Source of the DNA: AC-43 sp963728855
GTDB lineage: Bacteria; Actinomycetota; Actinomycetes; Mycobacteriales; Micromonosporaceae
Direction: 5' to 3'
Assembly (NCBI GenBank): GCA_963728855.1
Contig: CAVSLN010000007.1
Location: forward strand, 372,001-436,000
Length of the DNA: 64,000 bases
The number at the start of each line of letters is the position of its first letter. Within the stretch, counting starts at the first letter, position 1. A program made the translations under genes and the position numbers. Positions 16,001-26,039 of this stretch are shown piece by piece. The notes under the pieces are model-generated. The model had not been told where the DNA came from. It did no database searches and saw nothing but the letters and a program-made list of their open reading frames with translations.

Positions 16001-17828
16001 TTGACCAGTAGCCAAGAGTGGTCCGCCCGTACCTTCGGCAACGAAGACCGGCTGCCACGCGTTCCGTTGCCCACGTTGCAGGACAGCTGCCAGCGGTTCC
16101 TCGAGTGGTGCGCACCGCTGCTGACCGCGGACGAGCTGGCGGCGACCCAGACCGACGGTGGCCTCGCTCCTGCGAGCCGGACGGCGCCGGCCGACGGCTA
16201 CACGCCGCGCTCGAGCGGTACGACGCGGGCGAGGGTGTGCACAGCTGGCTCGACACCTTCTGGCCGTACCGGTATCTGGGCCGGCGTGACCGCATCGCGC
16301 TCAACGCGAACTTCTTCTTCCTGTTCAACGACGCCGAGCAGGGGCAGGTGGAACGGGCAGCCGGGCTCATCGCCGCGGCCGTCAACTACAAGGTGCGGCT
16401 CGACGGCGAGCTCATCCCGCCGATCATCCAGCGCGGGCAGGCGCAGTCGATGGAGCAGAACAAGTACCTGTTCTCCACCACCCGGATCCCCGGCCGCGTG
16501 CAGGACACCGTCCGCGCGCCGTACACCGAGCAGTGGCCCGGCCCATCCCCGGCGCGCCACATCGTGGTGCTCTTCCGCGGAAACATGTACCACATGGACG
16601 TGATCGGCGCGCGACGGTCGACCCCACACGCTGGACGACCTCGCGGCCGGGCTGCACGCCGTCATGAAGGCGGCGCGAGACCTGGGCGGAGTCGTCCGTC
16701 GGGCAGCTCACCACCAAGGCCCGGGCCGAGTGGGCAGCCAGCCGCGAAGCGCTGCTGGCCTGCCACCCTGGCAACGCGCACGCGCTCGACCAGGTGGAGA
16801 CCGCCCTGTTCTGCGTGTGCCTGGAGGACCTCGCCCCCGGCAGCAGCCAGGAGGCGTGCGACCAGCTGCTCTACGGCGACAGCGCCAACCGCTGGTTCGA
16901 CAAGGCCGTCTCGCTGGTCGTGTTCGCCGACGGGCGGGCGGGTATCAACGTGGAGCACTGCGGCCTCGACGGGACCACCATCCTCAGCTTCATCGACACC
17001 CTGCTGGGCGCACCGGCCGAGCAGCACTCCCGCCAGTCGGACGCACAGCCGCAGGGCCTGCCCGCGGTCGCGCCGATCGAGTTCGTCCTCGACGACACCC
17101 TGCGGAGCGACGTGCAGAACGCCGCCGACTCGTTCGCGGCGTACGGCGACAGCACCGCCACGCGCACCGTGTCATTCCAGGACTTCGGCGCCAACCGGGC
17201 CAAGCAGCTGCGCATGTCGCCGGACGCGTTCGTGCAGATGGCATACCAGCTCGCCCACCACCGCGCCAAGGGACTGGTCGGCGCCACCTACGAGTCCATC
17301 GCGACCCGGCAGTACCAGCACGGGCGGACCGAGGCGATGCGGGTGGTCACCCCCGAGGTGCTCCGGTTCGTCGCCGCCATGGACGACCCCGGCGTCGACC
17401 AGGCGGCGCGCGCCGCGGCGTTTCGGGCCGCCGCCGAGATGCACGTCCAGCGCGCCAAGCAATGCCAGGTGGGCCAGGCGCCCGAGCAGCACCTGTGGGA
17501 GCTGCAACTGATCCAGAAGCGACGCGGAGCGGAGCTGGGGGTGCTCGACCAGCCGGCCCTGTACGACAGCCCGGGCTGGCTCAAGATGCGCGACGACTAC
17601 CTCAGCACCAGCTCCGCCCCGTCGACCAACATCCAGTACTTCGGTTTCGGCTCGACCAGCGACCGGTGCATCGGCATCGCCTACGTGCTGCTGCCCGACC
17701 GCCTCAACCTCTACCTGAGCACCCCGCTGCCGGTCGCCGACCAGATGTACCGGTTCGCCGACAAGCTGCGGGAGGCGGTACGCGAGCTGGATGACCTGCT
17801 GTCCGCCGAGGCATCGACAACGGTCTGA
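16001..17828 (+). pseudogene. Choline/carnitine O-acyltransferase family enzyme with three frameshifts
   Basis: A TTG start at 16001 (ribosome site GAGGAAG) opens LPRVPLPTLQDSCQRFLEWC, the typical N terminus of carnitine/choline acyltransferases. The family sequence then moves between frames at about 16165, 16612 and 16685. Its parts include NANFFFLFND, EQNKYLFSTTRIPG, FRGNMYHMDVIGA, DLAAGLHAVMKAARDLG and SVGQLTTKARAEW. From 16794 the frame is clean to 17828 and includes the catalytic region NVEHCGLDGTT (His) and a C-terminal STSSAPS segment. Total length, about 609 codons, equals the family norm. It would move acyl groups between CoA and a hydroxylated quaternary amine. It is either a recent pseudogene or a miscalled sequence. 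Confidence 0.8.
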
Positions 17829-17863
17829 GTGGTCGGCCGGCGAACCGCCGTAGCATTGCGGCC

Positions 17864-20674
17864 GTGGCCACGACCGTCGGCTCCGCGCCCGTGGGGCGCG
17901 AGGGTGAGCTGGTGGTCCTCCACCAGGCGGTAGCCGCGCTGGTGGAGGGACGGGGCGGGCAGGTCTGGGTCGAGGGCGAGCCCGGCATCGGCAAGTCGAC
18001 CCTGGTCACGGAGGTTCTCACCGAGGCGGCCACGCGGCATTGCCAGGCGTACCGGGCGGTCGGTGACCCGCTCGGACGCCGGCTGCCGCTGCGCGCCCTC
18101 ACCGACGGCCTCGGGTCGGCGCCGGCCGCGGATGTCGTCGCGCTGCTCAACTCCGGCGATGCCCGCGTACAGCTGGGCGGCTCGGGTGCGGTACCGGCAG
18201 CGGTGGAGCGGCTGCTCGCGGTCGTGGACCGGCTCTGTGCGGCGGCGCCGGTCGTCCTCGCCTTCGACGATCTGCAATGGGCCGACGAGGCGAGCCTGGT
18301 TGCCTGGCGGCGGCTGGGCACGTCCGTCGGCCAGCTCCCTCTGCTGCTGGTCAGCGCGTGCCGTCCGGTACCGGTCCGCCCGTCGGTCGCCGAGCTGCGC
18401 AGCGGTGCTCTCGACGAGGGCGCGGCACTCGTAGAGCTGGGCCCGCTGCGCGACACCGACGTCGCCGGGCTGGTCGGCCGGCTCGCGGGCGGGGCACCCG
18501 GTCCCCGGCTGCGCCGGATGCTCAGCCAGGCCGGCGGCAACCCGCTGTACGCCGGTGAGCTGGTCGACGCGCTGCGGCGGGAAGGTCTCATCCGGGTCGG
18601 CAGCGGCACCGCCGAGCTGTCCGGCGCACGGGACCGGGAGCCGGCGGCGCTGGCCTCGGCGATCCGCGACCGTCTGGGCTTCCTGTCCCCGGAGGCGACC
18701 ACGGCCCTGCGGGTCGCCGCGCTGCTGGGTCCGCGCTTCTGCGCCAACGACCTCGCCATGGTCACCGGTTCGTCCGTCGATGCCCTGTGCGCCGTACTCG
18801 ACGAGGCCGTCACCGCCGGCGTACTGGCCGGGACGGCAGACCGGCTGGAGTTCCGGCACGGTCTCATCCGGCAGGCCCTGTACGAGGCGACCCCGGCCAG
18901 CGCCCGCTACGCGCTGCACCGCCAGGTGGCCCAGGTACTCGCCGACGCCGGGAGACCGCTCGACGAGGTGGGCGCGCACCTGGCCGCGGCCGCACCGCAC
19001 GCGCTGGACGGGTGGGCCACCGCCTGGCTCGCCGAACGCGCGACAAAGCTCGCGCACCGGGCTCCTGACCTCGCCGCCGAGCTGCTGCCGGTCGCGGCGG
19101 CGCGCAGCGACCCGGACGGCCCGCACCGGGCCGACCTTCTGCACGGCCTGGCCCAGTCGCTTGACGCGCTCAACCGTCTCGACGAGGCCGAGGCCGTGGC
19201 CCGCCAGGCGCTGTCGTGCTCGGCCGACCCCGCCAGGTCGGCCGAGATGGTGTGGAACCTCGCGTCGATCCTGTACGTCGCCGGCCGGTCTGCCGACTCG
19301 ATGCCGGTTCTTGACGAAGGGCTCGCGCATCCGGCGCTGCCGCCGCGGTGGCAGCCGCGGCTGCGAGCCGCCCGGGCCAGGGTTCTCGCCGCGCTGGGCC
19401 GGCGCGACGAGGCCGAGGCCGAGGCCGCTGGCGCCGCGGCCGACGGGCAGCGGCTGGGTGACCCGCTCGCCGCCGGCCACGCCCTCCAGGTGCTCTACCT
19501 CGTCAGCAACTTCGAGACCGGGCTCCGCCACGCCGAACGGGCTCTGCAGGTGATCGGCGAGGCACCGGAGACCGTCCCGCTGCGGATCATGCTGCTCACC
19601 AACCGCGGGTTCGGCCTTGAGCAGCTGGGCGACGACGAGGGCGCCGAGACATCGATGCGCGAGGCATTGATCCTGGCTGAGCAGGTCGGCACCTGGCGGC
19701 TGCCGATGGTCCGGGTGCAGGTCGGCCGGCAGTACCTGGAGACCGGCCGGTGGGACGACGCCTGGGCCGAGCTGTCCCAGGACACCGGAAAGTTCGGGCT
19801 TTTCGAACGGCTCCTGCGGCTGGGTGGCATGGCGCTGATCGCCGGACACCGTGACGAGCGCGCGGTCAGTACCCAGCTGCTCCGCCAGGCCGATGAGCTG
19901 CCGGCGCTCGCCGGGTACATGCGTGGCAACGCAACCTACCTGCTCATGGCCCGGGCGGTCGAGGCCGAGCAGCGCAACGGGCCGGCGGCGGCGGTGGCCG
20001 TCCTCGCCGACACGATCGCCGTCGAGGACATCGGGGACCTGTTCGAGCGGTACATGTGGCTGCCCGACCTCGTCCGGTTGGCGCTCGCGGCCGGGAACCC
20101 GGGCCTGGCGCGGGCAACGGTGGCGACCGCTGAGGCCGACGTCGCGGACGAGCCGCTACCACTCCGGATCGCGGCGGCTCGACGGGCGCGGGCGGTACTC
20201 GACGGCGACGTGGGCACGCTCCAGGCACTGGCCGCCGCGCACCGTACCCGTCGGGCGCTGCTCGCCGCCGGGCAGGCGTACGAGGAGGCGGCCGTACTTC
20301 TGGCCCAGGCCCGGGACCTGGGCGGGGCGCGCGGCACGCTGACCCGGGCGGTGGACGCCTACCGCGAGCTCGGCGCCACCTGGGACGTCCGCAGGGCCGA
20401 GGCCCGGCTGCGACCGCTCGGCGTACGCCGGGGCCCGCGCAGCGTACGGCGCCAGCCGACAACCGGCTGGGACGCGCTGACCCCGACCGAGGAACGGGTG
20501 GCCGCGCTGGTGGCCGACGGGCGCTCCAACCCCGACATCGCCACCGAGCTGCTGCTGTCCCGGCGTACGGTCCAGACGCACGTGTCCCACATCCTGACCA
20601 AGCTCGGCTACAGCTCCCGGGTCGAGATCGCCCGGGAGGCCGACCGGCGCACCGCGGTGGATCGCGTCCCGTAG
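17864..20674 (+). CDS. LAL-type LuxR transcriptional regulator
   Basis: This 936-residue protein has Walker A GEPGIGKST (about residues 39-47), Walker B-like LAFDDLQWADE, a TPR-like middle, and a C-terminal LuxR domain (LTPTEERVAALVADG, then RRTVQTHVSHILTKLGYSSR). A TAGCAT -10-like element 7 bp before GTG 17864 and no clear ribosome site suggest a leaderless transcript. It starts 36 bp after the acyltransferase and runs the same way. It is therefore a plausible pathway-specific activator for the 2OG oxygenase / methyltransferase / acyltransferase set (inference). It shares layout with the LAL gene at 717-3572. Confidence 0.93.
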   Translation: MATTVGSAPVGREGELVVLHQAVAALVEGRGGQVWVEGEPGIGKSTLVTEVLTEAATRHCQAYRAVGDPLGRRLPLRALTDGLGSAPAADVVALLNSGDARVQLGGSGAVPAAVERLLAVVDRLCAAAPVVLAFDDLQWADEASLVAWRRLGTSVGQLPLLLVSACRPVPVRPSVAELRSGALDEGAALVELGPLRDTDVAGLVGRLAGGAPGPRLRRMLSQAGGNPLYAGELVDALRREGLIRVGSGTAELSGARDREPAALASAIRDRLGFLSPEATTALRVAALLGPRFCANDLAMVTGSSVDALCAVLDEAVTAGVLAGTADRLEFRHGLIRQALYEATPASARYALHRQVAQVLADAGRPLDEVGAHLAAAAPHALDGWATAWLAERATKLAHRAPDLAAELLPVAAARSDPDGPHRADLLHGLAQSLDALNRLDEAEAVARQALSCSADPARSAEMVWNLASILYVAGRSADSMPVLDEGLAHPALPPRWQPRLRAARARVLAALGRRDEAEAEAAGAAADGQRLGDPLAAGHALQVLYLVSNFETGLRHAERALQVIGEAPETVPLRIMLLTNRGFGLEQLGDDEGAETSMREALILAEQVGTWRLPMVRVQVGRQYLETGRWDDAWAELSQDTGKFGLFERLLRLGGMALIAGHRDERAVSTQLLRQADELPALAGYMRGNATYLLMARAVEAEQRNGPAAAVAVLADTIAVEDIGDLFERYMWLPDLVRLALAAGNPGLARATVATAEADVADEPLPLRIAAARRARAVLDGDVGTLQALAAAHRTRRALLAAGQAYEEAAVLLAQARDLGGARGTLTRAVDAYRELGATWDVRRAEARLRPLGVRRGPRSVRRQPTTGWDALTPTEERVAALVADGRSNPDIATELLLSRRTVQTHVSHILTKLGYSSRVEIAREADRRTAVDRVP

Positions 20675-20716
20675 GTCGCTGCCCCTGGCCGGGTCGCGCC
20701 GTCGACGCGGGACAGG

Positions 20717-22129
20717 TCAGGCAGCGGGGACCGAGCGGAGCAGCCGCAGGGCCAGCGCGCCGGCCAGGAAGGCGACCAGGGCGGCGGTGGGTACCCCGAG
20801 CGGTTCGCGGTGTACCCGTGCGGTCAGGTTGTTGTCCAGCAGCCCGACGACGACCGCCACGAATCCGCCCACGGTCAGCAGAAGGCGCGGCACGGCCCCG
20901 GTCAGTACCCGGTTGAGCCGGCCCGGCAGCCAGGCGGGCACGGTGTCCGGGCGGTGGGTGCGGCGTGCCTCGATCGGACCGAAGATCACGACCAGCGGGG
21001 TCAGCGCAATCGTCAGCAGGGCGAGCCAGGGGATCCGCCAGAGCCACCAGGCAGCAGAGCCCACCGGCGGAGTCGGCAGCAGGTGGGCCCACCAGAGCGC
21101 GCCGACGAGCAGCAGTACGGCGCTCATGTGCCACAGGAAGATGGTGAGCACGACGGTGTTGGCCGCGACCACCGTCCGCCAGGGTCGTGGCCGGCGCAGC
21201 CAACGCCCGGCCGGCTCGCGCAGCAGCATGATCAGTCCGAGCTGGGCGGTGGCGGTGGCGAGCAGGGCCAGGGTCGGCGGGGAGGCGTTCCTGACCCGTT
21301 CGCCGGCAATGTCGATCATGCTGATGGGGTACGGGCCGACCACGGTCAGCAACAGCACCGCGGCCGCCCCGCCGAGCAGCAGCGCCAGCGCCATGCGCGG
21401 ACCGGTGGGCAGCCGGCCGTCGCGCCAGAGGAACCCGACCTGGTGAACGGCCAGCCATCCGAACAGGAAGTTGCCCGCCGCCAGGACGGCTGCGCCGTGG
21501 AACCGGGCGACGTCGCCGAGGGCCACCAGCCCGGCCAGGACTACCGGTACTGCCGGGCCGAGGCGCTGGTGCAGGCCGTACATGACCGGGGTGAGGACGA
21601 CCACGACGAGGTACGCCGACAGGAACCACAGCGGTATCGAGGCCACCCACACCGCGGTACGCACCTGCACCGGGTCGGCGCCGAGCAGCCGGGCGAGCAG
21701 CGCGGCGGCGGCGAGCACCAGGAGCAGCGCCGTGGTCGGCCGTACCAGCCGTGCGCCCCGGTCCTGGAGCCAGCCGACCGCGTCACCGCCACGCCGGCGG
21801 TGGGAGGTCAGCGACGCGGCGTTGGCGTACCCGCCGACCATGAAGAACACCGGCATGACCTGGACCAGCCACGTGACCGGGTACGCCCACGGGAGCGAAT
21901 CCAGCGCGGAGTGTCCGGTCAGCCGCCGGTCCCCGTCGTACTCGATGACGCTGATCAGCCAGTGGCCCAGCACGACGGCCGTGAGCGCCAGCGCGCGCAG
22001 CAGGTCCACGTAGCGGTCGCGCGACGCCGGGGTGGCCTCGACGACCTGGGCGAGCGCCTGGGCGAGCCGCCGCGGCGGGCGCACCTCCGGGCTACCGGGC
22101 CGGCGGTGACTCGCGATGCCCGTCGCCAC
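20717..22129 (-). CDS. Membrane acyltransferase-family protein
   Basis: The protein (470 residues from GTG 22129; GTG 22084 is the alternative) has about ten to eleven hydrophobic segments. It opens with RYVDLLRALALTAVVLGHW, the acyltransferase-3 family signature with the His of TM1. It continues VMPVFFMVGGYANA and LWFLSAYLVVVVL, both also typical. Such integral membrane enzymes transfer acyl groups onto sugars, lipids or peptidoglycan at the cytoplasmic membrane. Its start overlaps the end of the SPFH gene, so the two are probably co-translated. The specific acceptor is unknown. It converges on the LAL gene. Confidence 0.87.
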   Translation of the reverse strand: MATGIASHRRPGSPEVRPPRRLAQALAQVVEATPASRDRYVDLLRALALTAVVLGHWLISVIEYDGDRRLTGHSALDSLPWAYPVTWLVQVMPVFFMVGGYANAASLTSHRRRGGDAVGWLQDRGARLVRPTTALLLVLAAAALLARLLGADPVQVRTAVWVASIPLWFLSAYLVVVVLTPVMYGLHQRLGPAVPVVLAGLVALGDVARFHGAAVLAAGNFLFGWLAVHQVGFLWRDGRLPTGPRMALALLLGGAAAVLLLTVVGPYPISMIDIAGERVRNASPPTLALLATATAQLGLIMLLREPAGRWLRRPRPWRTVVAANTVVLTIFLWHMSAVLLLVGALWWAHLLPTPPVGSAAWWLWRIPWLALLTIALTPLVVIFGPIEARRTHRPDTVPAWLPGRLNRVLTGAVPRLLLTVGGFVAVVVGLLDNNLTARVHREPLGVPTAALVAFLAGALALRLLRSVPAA

Positions 22130-22928
22130 TGCGGGCGGGCACGGCCGGGGCACCGGCCGTCGCGGCCGCGGCCAGCTGGTCGAAGAAGCGCAGCAGCTCC
22201 ACCGGGAACGGCATGACCAGCGTGCTGTTCTTCTCCGCGGCGACATCCACCACGGTCTGCAGCAGGCGGAGCTGGAAAGCGCCGGGGGTGTCGGCCATCG
22301 CCCGGCCGGCATCGGCCAACCGCCGGGACGCCTGGAACTCGCCGTCCGCGGCGATGACCCGGGCCCGCCGCTCCCGCTCGGCTTCCGCCTGCCGCGACAT
22401 CGACCGCTTCATCGAGTCGGGCAGGGCGACGTCCTTGACCTCGACCCGCTCGATGAGGATCCCCCAGGGCTTCTCGGTCGGCGCGTCGATCACGTTCTTG
22501 AGTTCGGCGTTGACCCGCTCCCGGTCGCTGAGCAGGACGTCCAGCTCGAACCGGCCGATCACCGAGCGCAGGGCGGTCTGCGCCACCTGCAGTACGGCGG
22601 CCGTGTAGTCGCGCACGTTGACCAGCGCCTTGACCGGATCGGCGACCCGGTAGTACACGACCGCGTCCACGGTCAGCGTGACGTTGTCCTTGGTGATGGC
22701 GCCCTGCGCCGGTACGGCCACCACCGCGGTCTGCAGGCTCACCTTGGCCAGCCGGTCAGCGACCGGGACGATCAGTTGCAGCCCCGGCTCGCGGATCCGT
22801 CCCTGTACCCGCCCGAACCGGAACACGACACCGCGCTGGTACTGCTGCACCATGCGTACGCTCAGCCCCAGCAGGATCAGCAGCACCGCGACGAGGCTGA
22901 CGAGTACCACAACCGCCGCAGTTCGCAT
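22092..22928 (-). CDS. SPFH/stomatin-like membrane protein
   Basis: The 278-residue protein has one N-terminal membrane segment (about residues 4-24), then the SPFH/band 7 domain: VQQYQRGVVFRFGRVQG, REPGLQLIVPVADRL, VDAVVYYRVADP and an AEAERERRARVIAADGE helix near residue 200. This is the layout of bacterial slipins, which oligomerise as rings on membranes and organise local lipid or protease environments. No NfeD partner is adjacent. Instead it overlaps a membrane acyltransferase by about 38 bp (if that gene starts at 22129), which suggests the two act at the same membrane site (inference). Confidence 0.92.
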   Translation of the reverse strand: MRTAAVVVLVSLVAVLLILLGLSVRMVQQYQRGVVFRFGRVQGRIREPGLQLIVPVADRLAKVSLQTAVVAVPAQGAITKDNVTLTVDAVVYYRVADPVKALVNVRDYTAAVLQVAQTALRSVIGRFELDVLLSDRERVNAELKNVIDAPTEKPWGILIERVEVKDVALPDSMKRSMSRQAEAERERRARVIAADGEFQASRRLADAGRAMADTPGAFQLRLLQTVVDVAAEKNSTLVMPFPVELLRFFDQLAAAATAGAPAVPARSGDGHRESPPAR

Positions 22929-23099
22929 CGCGTCCCCGATCCCCCCGAACCACCCTCAACGTGCCGGTTGGTACCCCCACTCGACTGAACAATGCACAGC
23001 CGGTCGGCCCGGTGGCGGGTCTGCGGCTCCGGTCAGCCGGGACGGCGCTCGGCGGGGAACCCGAGCACCAGGCCGGCCAGTACCGCCGGACCGGCCGCG

Positions 23100-23490
23100 C
23101 GCCACGGCGGCGGCCGGTGGCCAGCCGCCAGATGAGGCTGTCTGGGAGTCCGAGGGCGGTGCTCTGTGTGCTGTCCGGGGCTTCCTGCGCCGTGATGTCG
23201 GCCCCTGACCCCACCGCGGCCAGCACCGCGCTCGCGGTGACGGATTTGGCGCTGTCGGACGCCATGGCCGGTGTCGGCTGTGGCCGGGCCCGTCGCGGTA
23301 TCCGGTGCGACCAGCACGAGGTCGAGCCGCCGTTCGGTATTGGTGCTGGCTATCAGCAGACCGGCTTCGAGGGTGGCGAACCAGCCGAGCTTGACGATCC
23401 GGCCGTCGATGACGATGCGGCGGGGATGGCTGTCCCACGGATCGATGTTGAGCATGATCCGGGTGATCGGGAGGCCGTTCCTGTTCAGCG
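23100..23490 (-). pseudogene. DUF5994-like gene fragment, frameshifted
   Basis: The minus frame from about 23487 reads PITRIMLNIDPWDSHPRRI, KLGWFATLEAGLL and RRLDLVLVAPDT, the core of DUF5994 proteins (WDxHPRRIxLDGRxVxLGWF, then RLDLLVVPPDT). Near 23268 the frame slips into MASDSAKSVTASAVLAAVG, the expected C-terminal helix. The N-terminal third is absent: the fragment begins at the very end of the GH130 gene. It is probably a remnant left by the event that joined the sugar operon to this locus. No function is expected. Confidence 0.5.
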
Positions 23491-24996
23491 TTTGTGGGTG
23501 AGCGCGCCGAGCACGGCGGCGAGGGGGACCGTGGCGAAGCCCACGCGGGTGTCGCTGATCCCGTAGGGCAGCCATAGGCGGCCGGCGTGCACCAGACCGC
23601 CGCAGGAGTACAGGACATTGGGTACGTAGCCGTCACGTTCGGCGTCGTCCGGAGCCAGCAGTACGCCGGGGAGCTCTGCGATGACGTGGTCGGGTTGGTG
23701 CAGGTCGAGGAGCAGGGCGCCGATGGCGTACTCGCGCATGGGGCCGACTCCGTGGGTGAGCACCAGCCAGCCGGCGTCGGTCTCCAGGGGAGACCCGCAG
23801 TTGCCGACCTGGATCAGTTCCCAGCTTCGGCGGGGGGTGTGCAGCGGTACCGGCCGCTGCCAGCGGTTCTGCGCGTCGAGTGTGGTCAGTCCGATGGTTT
23901 CGCCGTCAGAGCGGCACAGCGCCAGCTCTCGTCCGGCGACCGGTCGCGGGAACAGTGCCATGCCCTTGTTGTTAGCGGCCTGCCCGCGCAACGGGGTCAC
24001 CTCGAAGTCCTGGAGATCGCTCGTGCGCAGCATCCGCCCAGCGATGTGCCGGCCGTCGTACGCGGTGTAAGTCGCCCGGTACACGGCCTCGCCGTTGTCG
24101 TCGATGAACCTGACGAAGCGGGCGTCCTCCATCCCGTTGCTCTCCGGTGGCGTGGCTGGCCAGAGGACCCGCCGGTGAAGGGGCACGTCGTCGGGGAAGG
24201 CGACCGCGTAGCTGGCGGCGGTCGTGCGGCGTACCTGCTCAATGGTGTCGTGGGTTGTCTTGCGGGTGAGCAGGTCGGCGGGGAGGTGGCTCAGCGCCCG
24301 CTCGAGGTCGTCGTCGTCGAAGCGGTCGGCCAGAGACCCTAGTATTGTCGCGGAGACTTCGTTGTCCCAGCCTTGTTCGGCGAGTCCGGCGGTGAGCAGG
24401 TCGCGTCGGTGGTGGACGCCGCTGCGGCGCCCGGTGAGCAGTGGTCCGGAACGGTCGGCGACGCTGAGGTGCTTTTCCGGTCCCAGTACCGCCGTGGCGA
24501 AGCCGATGGAGGACAGGTGTCCCTCGCCGATCTGGCGCAGGCTGATCGCCACCCGGAGTTGGTCACTGGCCAGGTCGCCTTGGTCAGGGTGCGGCACCAT
24601 CGACGGGTTGCACAGCGCGGCAGCTTCCACCGCGTACTCGTGGCTGAAGTAGGCGCCGACCAGCAGACGGGCGGTGGGCGAGAGGTCGCTGCCGCGGGCG
24701 ACGCGGTGGTGGACCAGGTCGTAGTGGTGCTGAAAGGTCGTTTCGAGGTCGTGGTGGCGGTTTCCGAAGCGCTGCAGCGTCTGGCGCAGCAGGCTGCTGG
24801 TCTCGCTCTCGTCGAGGTGGGCGACGCGTTCGATGAGGCCGGAGGCGCGGGTACGAACCAGTGCGGCGTCTTCGCCGGGTACGAAGAGCTTGACGATGAC
24901 GCGTCGCGGGTCGGGGTTGAGGGTCAGGTGGAGTCGGGTGGCCAGATCCGGTGTGGCTATGCCGAGCTGACCGGTGACGTGGTTGTGCTCGGGCAC
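23485..24996 (-). CDS. GH130-family glycoside phosphorylase/hydrolase-like protein
   Basis: I chose GTG 24996 (GGAGG 5 bp upstream); it overlaps the previous stop by 40 bp. The 503-residue protein has a helical N-terminal region. A five-bladed-propeller part typical of GH130 follows, with GMEDARFVRFIDDNGE (the catalytic-region Glu-Asp pair), YRATYTAYDG, NNKGMALFPR, WELIQVGNCGSPLETDAGWL and VLYSCGGLVHAGRLWLPYG. GH130 enzymes act on beta-mannosides, usually by phosphorolysis. This one belongs to the long N-terminally extended subgroup. It is the last gene of a four-gene leftward sugar operon with two GT4 enzymes and an alpha/alpha-barrel protein. Confidence 0.85.
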   Translation of the reverse strand: MPEHNHVTGQLGIATPDLATRLHLTLNPDPRRVIVKLFVPGEDAALVRTRASGLIERVAHLDESETSSLLRQTLQRFGNRHHDLETTFQHHYDLVHHRVARGSDLSPTARLLVGAYFSHEYAVEAAALCNPSMVPHPDQGDLASDQLRVAISLRQIGEGHLSSIGFATAVLGPEKHLSVADRSGPLLTGRRSGVHHRRDLLTAGLAEQGWDNEVSATILGSLADRFDDDDLERALSHLPADLLTRKTTHDTIEQVRRTTAASYAVAFPDDVPLHRRVLWPATPPESNGMEDARFVRFIDDNGEAVYRATYTAYDGRHIAGRMLRTSDLQDFEVTPLRGQAANNKGMALFPRPVAGRELALCRSDGETIGLTTLDAQNRWQRPVPLHTPRRSWELIQVGNCGSPLETDAGWLVLTHGVGPMREYAIGALLLDLHQPDHVIAELPGVLLAPDDAERDGYVPNVLYSCGGLVHAGRLWLPYGISDTRVGFATVPLAAVLGALTHKR

Positions 24997-26039
24997 GGCA
25001 ACCTCCGGGCCTGCTGCAGGGTGGCGATGAGTGCGAGCGTTGATTCGGCGCCCTGGTTGAGGTTCGGTCCGTGCGGGGTGAGGCCGTCGTAGCCGCCGCC
25101 CGTGGCTGGATCCCACATCGGGGTACGGGCGTCGTTGTCGCCCAGGAACCATGCTGCGGCCTGCCGTACCCCGACGCGCCAACCGGGTTCGCCCGTTACC
25201 GTGGCCGCGGTGGCGCAGGCGTCGGCGAGCGCGGCCACCTCGATCGGTTGCTGGTCGTGGCGGGTTCGAGGGGCGTGGTGTCGCCAGCCGGCGGCGGGGA
25301 TGACCGAGAGCCGGCCGTCGCTGAGCTGGATGCCGTGCAGCCAGGTCAGCATGCGCAGGCCCTTACCGAGCATTGTTTCGTCGCCAGACAGGTGGCCGGC
25401 GGCGATGACGACCTCGGCGAGCGCGGCGTTGGCGTACGTGAGGTGCTGCTGCGGCCACGGCCAGTCCGGGTCTTCATCGGGAGCGCCGATGGCGGCGGCC
25501 GCGTCGGTCAGCAGAGCGGCAGCGGCGGCGTTGGCCGGGATTCCGCGCAGCACCTCGGCCGCGCCGAGTCCGGCGAATGCCATGGCGCGAGTGGCCGAGG
25601 ATCGCTGGGTGGCGCCGCGGGTGAAGGCGACGAGAGCCTCCTCGCGGATCCATGAGGCAGGGCTGCGCGCCGCGGCGGTACCCAGGCCCCACAGTGCCCG
25701 GCCCCACCAGTCGCCGAGACCGGGCTCGTCGCGCCAACGCCGGTCGTGGGTCAACCGGTTGTGAAAGGCGCCGACCGGGTCCTGGGCGTGGGCGAGGAAG
25801 GTCAGGTAGCCCTCCGCCAGGCGCGTCACCGCTGTGGTCGGGTGCGGTTCGCGGCTGGTGACCACCAGGCCACGGGCGACGTCGTCGGTACAGTAGCCGT
25901 GCTCGCGGCGGACCGTCGCGTACCGGGCGTGCTCGAACAGGCCCGTGTCGTCCGTCAGCCGGGCCAGGTGCGAGAAGGGGGGAGCCGGTACCGTCAGGAC
26001 GCCCTGCCTGTCCCCGCGGGAGAGCGTGTCGGTGGTCAT
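24957..26039 (-). CDS. Alpha/alpha-barrel glycosidase-like protein
   Basis: From ATG 26039, which overlaps the preceding glycosyltransferase stop (ATGA), the frame encodes 360 residues. Repeated helical pairs with conserved aromatic and acidic patches (EHGYCTDDVARGL near the N terminus, LGDWWGRALWGLG, WPWPQQHLTYANAALAE, then GGGYDGLTPHGPNLNQGAES) suggest an (alpha/alpha)6 barrel as in several glycoside hydrolase families. No signal peptide is present, so it should act in the cytoplasm. It is encoded between a GT4 and a GH130 protein, and the four probably make and remodel one mannose-type oligosaccharide (inference). Confidence 0.75.
   Translation of the reverse strand: MTTDTLSRGDRQGVLTVPAPPFSHLARLTDDTGLFEHARYATVRREHGYCTDDVARGLVVTSREPHPTTAVTRLAEGYLTFLAHAQDPVGAFHNRLTHDRRWRDEPGLGDWWGRALWGLGTAAARSPASWIREEALVAFTRGATQRSSATRAMAFAGLGAAEVLRGIPANAAAAALLTDAAAAIGAPDEDPDWPWPQQHLTYANAALAEVVIAAGHLSGDETMLGKGLRMLTWLHGIQLSDGRLSVIPAAGWRHHAPRTRHDQQPIEVAALADACATAATVTGEPGWRVGVRQAAAWFLGDNDARTPMWDPATGGGYDGLTPHGPNLNQGAESTLALIATLQQARRLPCPSTTTSPVSSA

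Noticed and set aside
16018..17511. Single 497-residue plus ORF for the acyltransferase
   Set aside because: Only the part from about 16170 to 16610 is in the family frame; the rest is shadow.
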